NCBI GenBank assembly: GCA_002707765.1
Contig: PANV01000042.1
Location: 1-14,502 of the forward strand
Source: Fidelibacterota bacterium
GTDB taxonomy: Bacteria; Fidelibacterota; Marinisomatia; SCGC-AAA003-L08; D37C17
Direction: 5' to 3'
DNA length: 14,502 bases
Shown: piece after piece, positions 7,674 to 13,834 of the stretch
Position numbering within the stretch: the first letter of the stretch is position 1
Layout: the number at the start of each line of letters is the position of its first letter
Notes under the pieces: model-generated
What the model was told of the DNA's origin: nothing
The model's database searches: none
What the model saw: the letters and a program-made list of their open reading frames with translations, nothing else
Translations under genes and position numbers: made by a program

Positions 7674-8542
7674 ATTTGAGTTCCTATTAGGATAAGAATT
7701 GCATTAGTTAAAAGTAGTAGGCTTGCCTTTGCTAAAGTCTTATTTAATTCGGAACTTTTTTTGTTTAAAATATCGAAAATTATCATCATTGCTAAAGGCA
7801 TACTAATAGTAAAAATGTAAAAGGATAATTTTTCTTCTAAAAGAATTGAAAGTTTATACAAACAATAATATGATAATATCATAATCATAATTATTTGAAT
7901 TTTGCCAAACGATTTACCCATGAAAACAATTAAAGTTTTTTTATTATTTTTTTTATCTTCTTCATAATCACGAAAATTATTTACACATAGAAGTATAACA
8001 TTTTTAAGACCTATAGAACAGCCAAGCCAAATTGAATTTTGATCGAAAAAACCAGTTTGTAAATAATATGTTCCTGATACTGCTATTAAACCAAAATATA
8101 AGAATACAAATAAGTCTCCTAAACCATTATAAGCCAATGGGACAGGTCCAGCAGTGTACATATAGGCAAATAAAAAAGATGATAATCCAATTGTTAATAT
8201 TGGCCATCCACCATGTATCACTAAAGGCAGACCAGTAATAACAGCTAGTACGAAAAGAATAGAAATGCCTAGTTTCATGTTTTTAATAGAAATTAATCCT
8301 GATTGTAACATGCGATCCGGACCAAGTCGATTTTTATCTGATCCTTTTAAAAAATCATACAAATCATTAATATAATTTGTGATAACTTGAATAATTATTG
8401 CCGCAATAAAAGTAAAAAATAAAATATTTTTTTTTATTACTATATCTGTTGGTACTATTGAAATTGCACAAACAATTGGGACAATTGAAGCAGTTAGTGT
8501 TTTAGGTCTAGCCGCATATATCCATGGACTAATTTTTTTCAT
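7670..8542 (-). CDS. menA: 1,4-Dihydroxy-2-naphthoate polyprenyltransferase
   Basis: An integral inner-membrane UbiA-family prenyltransferase of 290 residues that attaches the polyprenyl tail to 1,4-dihydroxy-2-naphthoate, giving demethylmenaquinone. The first Asp-rich motif is NDLYDFLKGSDKNRLGPDR (59-77), which binds the prenyl diphosphate through Mg ions. The second is NNFRDYEEDKKNNKKTL (188-204), the form typical of MenA rather than UbiA. The rest is hydrophobic, with about eight to nine likely membrane spans, for example residues 15-31, 40-56, 92-110, 113-131, 142-160, 174-188, 215-232, 240-258 and 272-288. Its ATG directly follows the menB stop (TAA then ATG) with no Shine-Dalgarno sequence, so it is likely coupled to menB. 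The methyltransferase that would finish menaquinone is not in the window. Confidence 0.95.
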   Translation of the reverse strand: MKKISPWIYAARPKTLTASIVPIVCAISIVPTDIVIKKNILFFTFIAAIIIQVITNYINDLYDFLKGSDKNRLGPDRMLQSGLISIKNMKLGISILFVLAVITGLPLVIHGGWPILTIGLSSFLFAYMYTAGPVPLAYNGLGDLFVFLYFGLIAVSGTYYLQTGFFDQNSIWLGCSIGLKNVILLCVNNFRDYEEDKKNNKKTLIVFMGKSFGKIQIIMIMILSYYCLYKLSILLEEKLSFYIFTISMPLAMMIIFDILNKKSSELNKTLAKASLLLLTNAILILIGTQI

Positions 8543-9373
8543 TTATGGAAGCTTTGGGAACTTTTTAAAATCAGGTTTCCTTTTTTCTTTAAAGGCATCA
8601 CGACCTTCTTGAGCTTCCTCTGTCATATAAAACAACATTGTTGCATCTCCAGCAAACTGTTGAAGTCCTGCTTGTCCATCACAATCAGCATTCATAGCCC
8701 CCTTAAGCATTCTAATAGATAGTGGAGATCTTTCTAGTATTTTTTGAGACCATTTAACAGTTTCAGATTCTAAATTTTCATAAGGAACAACCGCATTAAC
8801 CAGCCCCCAATCAAGTGCTTTTTGCGCATCATAAAACTTACATAAATACCATATTTCTCGTGCTCTTTTTTGCCCAATAATTCTTGCCATATATGAAGCA
8901 CCCCAGCCTCCATCAAATGAACCTACCTTGGGACCAGTTTGTCCAAATTTAGCATTTTCTGAAGCAATTGTTAAATCACAAAGCATATGAAGAACATGAC
9001 CACCTCCTACAGCATAACCTGCAACCATCGCTATGATAGGTTTTGGCATATATCTAATTTGTTTTTGAACATCTAAAATATTTAATCGAGGGATCCCATC
9101 TTTACCAATATAGCCTGCATCGCCTCTAATTTTTTGATCACCTCCAGAACAAAAAGCTTTTTCTCCCTCACCAGTCAAAATTATTACTCCACATTCCTGA
9201 TCTTCTCTAGCTAAGCTAAATGCTTCTTTTAATTCAAATACAGTTTGTGGTCTGAAAGCATTTCTTACACTGGGTCTATTAATTGTTATTTTATTAATGC
9301 CATCTGCGGAGTCGATACCTTTTTCATATTTAATATCTTCAAAATTTTTAATTTTTTTCCATTTTATATCCAC
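8543..9373 (-). CDS. menB: 1,4-Dihydroxy-2-naphthoyl-CoA synthase
   Basis: A 276-residue crotonase-fold enzyme that cyclises o-succinylbenzoyl-CoA by an intramolecular Claisen condensation. Diagnostic stretches are CSGGDQKIRGDAGYIG (75-90), GYAVGGGHVLHMLCDL (119-134), FGQTGPKVGSFDGGWG (143-158), REIWYLCKFYDAQKALDWG (172-190) and FYMTEEAQEGRDAFKEKRKP (248-267). Gly147 in QTGPKVGSFD places it with the bicarbonate-dependent type I enzymes such as E. coli MenB; the other type has Asp at this point. The start is GTG at 9373, with a strong AAGGAG 5 bases upstream and codons giving DIKWKK directly after it. It is the first gene of the minus-strand operon and faces the divergent haem/copper gene across 57 bases. 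It is clearly more conserved than the Asn/Lys-rich MenC and MenE beside it. Confidence 0.97.
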   Translation of the reverse strand: MDIKWKKIKNFEDIKYEKGIDSADGINKITINRPSVRNAFRPQTVFELKEAFSLAREDQECGVIILTGEGEKAFCSGGDQKIRGDAGYIGKDGIPRLNILDVQKQIRYMPKPIIAMVAGYAVGGGHVLHMLCDLTIASENAKFGQTGPKVGSFDGGWGASYMARIIGQKRAREIWYLCKFYDAQKALDWGLVNAVVPYENLESETVKWSQKILERSPLSIRMLKGAMNADCDGQAGLQQFAGDATMLFYMTEEAQEGRDAFKEKRKPDFKKFPKLP

Positions 9374-9430
9374 ACTAACTCCTTATTTAATAAGTATTTG
9401 ATTATGCTATAATTTACTATAAATTATTTT
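9374..9430. promoter_or_regulatory. Divergent promoter region between menB and the haem/copper protein gene
   Basis: These 57 bases must hold the start signals for both the minus-strand aro/men operon and the plus-strand gene at 9431. On the plus strand there is an extended -10 match, TGCTATAAT (9405-9413), and a second TATAAA at 9418-9423; no good -35 is visible. On the minus strand AAGGAG (9379-9384) is a clear ribosome-binding site 5 bases before the menB GTG. The core ATTAT-GCT-ATAAT (9401-9413) is a perfect inverted repeat around three bases, so the complementary strand reads CATAAT at the same place. I infer a shared, roughly symmetric promoter core. The plus-strand gene has no Shine-Dalgarno sequence. 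Confidence 0.5.
9379..9384 (-). promoter_or_regulatory. Ribosome-binding site for the GTG-initiated menB
   Basis: AAGGAG on the minus strand is 5 bases before GTG at 9373. No in-frame ATG lies nearby at the proper distance, so it fixes the non-ATG start of the first operon gene. Confidence 0.85.
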
Positions 9431-11179
9431 ATGTTTTTATCTCAATCTATAATTAGAATATTAATTTTTTTATTATTTAATTTTTCATTAATTCAACCAT
9501 GTATTATTTTAAATTCTACCGATTATGGAGACTGTAGCTTGCCTTTGGGATATATTTGGAATGGAAATGATTGTGAATTTATTAGTGGTTGTGATATGTA
9601 TAATGATGAAGAATACTTTTTTTCTACTTTTGAACAGTGTGATATAGAGTGCACAAATTACTCTTCTTTAGGTGATTTAAATGATGATTCAATGATTAAT
9701 GTTATTGATGTTGTACAGTTGGTCACCAATATATTAGATGAAAATATATTTTACATAGCATATGGTGATTTAAATTCAGATGGTTTATTAAATGTTATAG
9801 ATATTGTCAGTTTAGTGAATATTATTACATCAAATAATGAATATAGAGATACATGGGACATTATTAATCAGGATATTTTAACACCAAAATGTGCAACATG
9901 CCATTATCCTGGATCTTTTTTTTCAGAAACATCAAACTTAGTTTTAACTGAAGATATAGCTTATGAACAATTATTAAACAGAGTTCCTGATAATACTTCT
10001 GCAAACAATGATGGACTTGTTTTATTAAGTGATGAAGGAGGTCTTCTAGGATTATTATCAAGTTTTTTTTGGGAAAAAATTAATGTTAAAAATGAAGTTC
10101 ATTTTTATGATGATCATCCCCTTTATGGAGAAATTATGCCTCTAGGAGGTCCATTTTTAACAATTGGTGAATTAGATTTTATAGAAGATTGGATATGGAA
10201 TGGTTCACCTGAAATAGGAGTAGTAGCAGATCCAATTATATTAAATGATAATTCAATATATAACCCACCAAGTTTTGAACCTTTGGATCCTCCTCCGATA
10301 GGAATACAATATCATATTGGACCATTTGACGTTTATCCAAATACTGAAAGAGAATTTCTATACCATGTTCCATCATTAGATTCAGATTACTATGTTAATA
10401 GAGTAGAGATGTCTATGTCTCATGGTACACACCACTTTATTCTCTATAAATTTTCAGATGATTATATTGGTCCAGAGCCAGAAGTGTATACCTATAGAGA
10501 TATTCATTCACCATATATAGAAGAATATTTAGATGGATCAATTAATTTAAATTGGTTAAATAATATTCAAAATTTACAGCAACATACTTTTATTTTTGGT
10601 ACTCAGTGGCCAGTCTGGGACTACGCATTTCCTGAAGGTGTTGCTTTAAAGATATCTTCAGATTTTAAATTAGATTTAAATCCACATTATTTTAATTATA
10701 CAGATAACTTAATCCAAGGGGAGGTTTATCTAAATTTACATGCAACTTTACCACAAAATGTAATTCACGAAGCCGGAATTTTACAATTGGGTAAAAATGA
10801 TATTTCTTTGCCCCCTAATGAGGAAACCACACTTGAAGAGGTCTTTTCAACCATTGATATTTTAAATGGTATAAACATTGATAGACCAAATGATTCTTCT
10901 GAGTTAAAAATCTTTCAATTATTTTCTCATGCGCATCAATTAATGACCAGATTTGATATTTTAATTTTAAAAGAAAATGGTGAACAAGAATTAATTTATA
11001 CTGCGCTGGATTACGAACATCCTCCAATATTAGAGCTCGATCCACCATTAACCATAACAGAAGGCCAAAGCATTATATCTCGTACAACTTACTACAATGA
11101 TACTAATAATTATGTGAATTTTGGATTATTGAGTACTGATGAAATGATGATTATTTTTGGTTTAGTATATTTTGATTAA
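9431..11179 (+). CDS. Secreted multidomain protein: Kunitz-like Cys-rich segment, dockerin repeats, c-type haem motif, copper type II monooxygenase module
   Basis: 582 residues. Residues 1-23 form a signal peptide with a hydrophobic core at about 7-22. Six cysteines (24, 35, 48, 54, 70, 74) ending FFSTFEQCDIEC resemble a divergent Kunitz domain. Two dockerin-type calcium repeats follow, D-x-N-x-D-x-x-x-N-x-x-D at 82-93 and 113-124. A haem attachment site CATCH (154-158) plus MPLGGPFLTIGELDFIEDWI (236-255) match the planctomycete-type cytochrome c module, with Met236 as likely sixth ligand. From about 290 the protein resembles peptidylglycine/dopamine monooxygenases: HGTHHF (His334, His335), NPHYFN (His419), SHAH (His500, His502) and TDEM (Met572) match the three CuH and three CuM ligands. 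I infer a periplasmic or surface redox enzyme of unknown substrate. There is no Shine-Dalgarno sequence, and the stop abuts the next gene. Confidence 0.85.
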   Translation: MFLSQSIIRILIFLLFNFSLIQPCIILNSTDYGDCSLPLGYIWNGNDCEFISGCDMYNDEEYFFSTFEQCDIECTNYSSLGDLNDDSMINVIDVVQLVTNILDENIFYIAYGDLNSDGLLNVIDIVSLVNIITSNNEYRDTWDIINQDILTPKCATCHYPGSFFSETSNLVLTEDIAYEQLLNRVPDNTSANNDGLVLLSDEGGLLGLLSSFFWEKINVKNEVHFYDDHPLYGEIMPLGGPFLTIGELDFIEDWIWNGSPEIGVVADPIILNDNSIYNPPSFEPLDPPPIGIQYHIGPFDVYPNTEREFLYHVPSLDSDYYVNRVEMSMSHGTHHFILYKFSDDYIGPEPEVYTYRDIHSPYIEEYLDGSINLNWLNNIQNLQQHTFIFGTQWPVWDYAFPEGVALKISSDFKLDLNPHYFNYTDNLIQGEVYLNLHATLPQNVIHEAGILQLGKNDISLPPNEETTLEEVFSTIDILNGINIDRPNDSSELKIFQLFSHAHQLMTRFDILILKENGEQELIYTALDYEHPPILELDPPLTITEGQSIISRTTYYNDTNNYVNFGLLSTDEMMIIFGLVYFD

Positions 11180-12340
11180 ATGAAAATAAATCCACAAGTT
11201 AAAAAGTTTAAAAATAAAATTATTAAAATTAGAAGAGATATTCATAAGCATCCTGAATTATCTTTTCAAGAATTTAGGACAGCAAAACTAGTTTCCGATT
11301 CTTTAAAAAAATTTGGATTAGAGGTTGATGAAAATATTGGGAAGACAGGAGTTGTGGGAATTTTAAAGGGAGCAAGGCCTGGTAAAACTATCGCTTTCAG
11401 AGCAGATATGGATGCATTACCTATACAAGAGACATGTGATTTATCATATAAATCAGTAAACGATGGAGTGATGCATGCATGTGGACATGATGCGCATACA
11501 GCAATGTTATTAGTAGCAGCTGAAATTTTATCAAAAAATATTAAACAGATTTCAGGGAAAATAAAATTTATTTTTCAGCCTGCAGAAGAAGGTTTTGGCG
11601 GTGCTAAATTTATGATTGATGATGGTGCACTTGAAGGAGTTGAAGAAATATATGGCTTACATGTTTGGAACTATCAAGAGAGTGGAACTATTGGTTTAAA
11701 ATCAGGTCCAGTAATGGCCGCTGCAGATAAATTTGAGATAATAATAAATGGTATTGGAGGACATGGTGCTGCACCACAAGGAACTGTAGACTGCGTTGTA
11801 GTATCTTCTTATTTAATTCAATCCTTACAAACTATAGTTAGTAGAAATACGAATCCTATTGATAGTACTGCCATTACCATAGGACAAGTAAATGGCGGGT
11901 ATAATTTTAATATTATTGCTGACAAAGTAATTTTGAAAGGCACTGCAAGATCATATACTGAAGAAAATAGATTGATGATAAAAAAAAGATTACAGGAGAT
12001 TATTAATGGAACTGAATCCATGTTCAATGCCAAAATTGAATTAATTTATGAAGATGGGTACCCTCCAGTTATTAACAATATAGCAACTACAAAAAAATTG
12101 AGTAGAATTGCTAATAAAATTGTAGGTAATAAATTAATTTCACCTTATTTATCCATGGGTGGAGAAGATTTTAGTTATTTCGCACAAAAAGTTCCAGGAT
12201 GTTTCTTTTTTTTAGGTACGATGCCTGAAGGTAAAGATAAAATGAGTACACCACATCATTGTTCACATTTTGATATTGATGAAGATTCAATGGTGATAGG
12301 GACATCTGTTTTTGTTGAATTAGCGTTGCAAAATAAATAG
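11180..12340 (+). CDS. M20D-family metal-dependent amidohydrolase (hippurate/N-acyl-amino-acid hydrolase type)
   Basis: A 386-residue zinc or manganese hydrolase of the M20D group, which includes hippuricase, N-acyl-L-amino-acid amidohydrolases, IAA-amino-acid hydrolases and N-acetyl-diaminopimelate deacetylase. Motifs: RRDIHKHPELSFQEF (18-32); FRADMDALPIQE (73-84); metal ligands Cys101 and His103 in MHACGHDAHTAM (98-109); catalytic and metal glutamates in QPAEEGFGGA (133-142); His161 in GLHVWN; GGHGAAPQGTVD (193-204) in the dimerisation domain; MGGEDFSYF (326-334); and the final ligand His near 360 in TPHHCSHFDIDE. No signal peptide is seen, so it is probably cytoplasmic, acting in peptide or acyl-amino-acid salvage. 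The substrate cannot be read from sequence. Its ATG follows the preceding TAA with no spacer or Shine-Dalgarno sequence, so it is likely co-translated with the secreted haem/copper protein, an unexpected partner. Confidence 0.9.
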   Translation: MKINPQVKKFKNKIIKIRRDIHKHPELSFQEFRTAKLVSDSLKKFGLEVDENIGKTGVVGILKGARPGKTIAFRADMDALPIQETCDLSYKSVNDGVMHACGHDAHTAMLLVAAEILSKNIKQISGKIKFIFQPAEEGFGGAKFMIDDGALEGVEEIYGLHVWNYQESGTIGLKSGPVMAAADKFEIIINGIGGHGAAPQGTVDCVVVSSYLIQSLQTIVSRNTNPIDSTAITIGQVNGGYNFNIIADKVILKGTARSYTEENRLMIKKRLQEIINGTESMFNAKIELIYEDGYPPVINNIATTKKLSRIANKIVGNKLISPYLSMGGEDFSYFAQKVPGCFFFLGTMPEGKDKMSTPHHCSHFDIDEDSMVIGTSVFVELALQNK

Positions 12341-12410
12341 TAAAAAAAATTACAGATATTTTTATATTACGATGCTAAAATAAATATTATTTTTTTTCAG
12401 GGAGCACATA
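12341..12410 (+). promoter_or_regulatory. Intergenic region with probable promoter and ribosome-binding site for the Lys-rich small protein
   Basis: This is the only sizeable gap among the plus-strand genes. It holds an extended -10 match, TGCTAAAAT (12373-12381), very like TGCTATAAT in the divergent region near 9405, and a good AGGGAG (12399-12404) 6 bases before the ATG at 12411. No clear -35 and no GC-rich terminator hairpin for the preceding gene were found. I infer that a new transcription unit starts here. Confidence 0.45.
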
Positions 12411-12683
12411 ATGAATAAAAAGAAAAAACATGTAAATAAAAAACATCAAAGAACTAAATCCAGATTAAAAGCATTAAAGGAAATTGCTTTGAAAAATAAG
12501 AAAAAAGTTGTTGTTAAAAAACCTGTGGTTGATGATGTTGCTCCTAAAGATGATACTAATACAGCTTCGGAAAAGAAAGAAACTGTAAAAAAAGCACCTG
12601 CAAAGAAAAAAGCACCTGCAAAGAAAAAAGCACCTGCAAAGAAAAAAGCACCTACAAAGAATAAAACAGAAGAAAAAAAATAG
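12411..12683 (+). CDS. Small Lys/Ala/Pro-rich basic protein, histone-H1-like C-terminal tail
   Basis: A 90-residue, strongly basic, low-complexity protein. Residues 1-32 are Lys/Arg-rich and could form a basic helix (HQRTKSRLKALKEIALKNKK). A short acidic linker (DDVAPKDDTNTASEKKE, 44-60) follows, then four tandem copies of the hexapeptide KAPAKK, the last reading KAPTKN, ending in EEKK. This composition is typical of bacterial H1-like nucleoid proteins that bind DNA through a disordered Lys/Ala/Pro tail; RNA or ribosome association is equally possible. There is no folded domain to prove either. The start is supported by AGGGAG 6 bases upstream and an upstream extended -10-like sequence, so the gene is likely expressed well. 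It is real rather than random: codons in the repeats are clean and the reading frame spans the whole inter-gene space up to tgt. Confidence 0.8.
   Translation: MNKKKKHVNKKHQRTKSRLKALKEIALKNKKKVVVKKPVVDDVAPKDDTNTASEKKETVKKAPAKKKAPAKKKAPAKKKAPTKNKTEEKK
12591..12662 (+). repeat. Four tandem 18-base repeats encoding KAPAKK
   Basis: Unit AAAGCACCTGCAAAGAAA occurs at 12591-12608, 12609-12626 and 12627-12644 without any base difference, then at 12645-12662 with two substitutions (ACA for GCA, AAT for the last AAA). The unit is a multiple of three, so gain or loss of copies lengthens or shortens the basic tail without breaking the frame. The identity of three copies at the nucleotide level suggests recent duplication by slippage. 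Confidence 0.95.
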
Positions 12684-12704
12684 TTTTTAACCAATCTTCA
12701 ATTT

Positions 12705-13826
12705 ATGTTTAAGATTAAAAAATTTTGCAAAAAAACATCTGCAAGAACCGGATTTTTACATACTTCTCATGGTATAATTGAAACTCCAGTATTTATGCCT
12801 ATTGGAACATATGCTGCAATAAAAACTTTATCTACAGATGAAATAAAAAGAATGAGTTTTGATTTAGTTTTAAGTAATACATATCATCTTTATTTAAGAC
12901 CAGGAACAGAGATTCTTAGTCAATTTGAGGGATTGCATAATTTTATGAACTGGGATGGTGCTATCTTAACAGATTCTGGCGGATATCAAATTTATAGTTT
13001 ATCTGATTTTAGAAAAATTAGTGATGATGGTGTAGAATTTAAGTCTCACCTAGATGGAAGTAAGCATTATTTTACACCAGAAAGAATTGTCGATATTCAA
13101 AGAGATATTGGTTCGGATATAATGATGGTATTAGATGTTTGTCCACCCGCAGATGCAACCTATCAACAACATTTAAAAGCTGTAGAAATTACAACACAGT
13201 GGGCTAAAAGATGTATTAATCATCTAAATAACAAAGGATCTAAATATGGATTTGAACAAATTATTTCACCTATTATTCAGGGTGGGACTTCAAAAGAGTT
13301 AAGAACAATTTCTGCAAATCAACTTATTGATTTAGATACTAAAATGTATGCTATTGGTGGCTTGGCAGTTGGAGAACCAAAAGAAGAAATGTTAAATACT
13401 GTGCAATATTTAAATGATATTATGCCAAAAAATAAACCTAGATATCTTATGGGAGTTGGGACTCCTTCAGATTTAGTTGAGAGCATTGCTTTAGGAGTAG
13501 ATATGTTTGATTGTGTTATCCCTACAAGAAACGCTAGAAATGGTCAATTATTTACATCACATGGTAAGATTAATATTAAAAATGCAAAATATCGAAATGA
13601 TGATACAATGATAGATGAAAATAACAACTCTTTAATCTCTAAAAATTATAGTAGAGCATATTTGCATCATTTATTTAAAACTCAAGAAATTTTGGGATAT
13701 AGAATCGCTACGCAACATAATTTATCATTTTATAATAACTTAATGATAAATGCTAAGCGGTCTATTTTAGATGATTGTTTTGAAAAATGGTCACAAAAAT
13801 TTTTAAATCAATATAACAATGGTTAA
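12705..13826 (+). CDS. tgt: tRNA-guanine(34) transglycosylase, with the zinc Cys triad missing
   Basis: A 373-residue base-exchange enzyme that replaces guanine-34 with preQ1 in tRNAs for Asp, Asn, His and Tyr, leading to queuosine. The catalytic parts are kept: LSNTYHLYLRPG (56-67), LTDSGGYQIYSL with Asp90 (88-99), Asp144 and Cys146 in MVLDVCPP, IIQGG (190-194), GGLAVGEP (218-225), and FDCVIPTRNARNGQLF with nucleophile Asp269 (268-283). Two things are odd. The usual Glu of DECPP/DECTP is Val145. The zinc site C-x-C-x-x-C before KNYSRAYLHHL reads N-N-S-L-I-S (307-312), all three cysteines being lost, while the fourth ligand His338 in QHN remains. The gene begins 21 bases after the Lys-rich gene with no Shine-Dalgarno sequence and is followed after 8 bases by the mutase gene. 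Confidence 0.94.
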   Translation: MFKIKKFCKKTSARTGFLHTSHGIIETPVFMPIGTYAAIKTLSTDEIKRMSFDLVLSNTYHLYLRPGTEILSQFEGLHNFMNWDGAILTDSGGYQIYSLSDFRKISDDGVEFKSHLDGSKHYFTPERIVDIQRDIGSDIMMVLDVCPPADATYQQHLKAVEITTQWAKRCINHLNNKGSKYGFEQIISPIIQGGTSKELRTISANQLIDLDTKMYAIGGLAVGEPKEEMLNTVQYLNDIMPKNKPRYLMGVGTPSDLVESIALGVDMFDCVIPTRNARNGQLFTSHGKINIKNAKYRNDDTMIDENNNSLISKNYSRAYLHHLFKTQEILGYRIATQHNLSFYNNLMINAKRSILDDCFEKWSQKFLNQYNNG

Positions 13827-13834
13827 ATTCTAAT

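Noticed and set aside
9431..9505. Lipoprotein signal peptide with Cys24 as the lipidated residue
   Set aside because: The residues before Cys24 are LIQP, a poor lipobox with Pro at the -1 position, and Cys24 fits better as the first of the six cysteines of the Kunitz-like segment. A normal signal peptide is preferred, though not proven.
12341..12410. Terminator after the amidohydrolase gene
   Set aside because: There are A and T runs but no stem with usable base pairing before them, so no hairpin terminator can be supported.
12591..12662. Possible CRISPR-like or regulatory repeat array
   Set aside because: The units are directly contiguous, 18 bases long, without spacers, and in frame in a coding sequence, so this is a protein repeat.
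12446..12694. Open frame on the minus strand opposite the Lys-rich gene, with repeated Ala/Phe-rich units
   Set aside because: It is the mirror of the 18-base repeats. The plus-strand gene has a ribosome-binding site and fits the spacing between neighbours, and the minus-strand product has no recognisable features.
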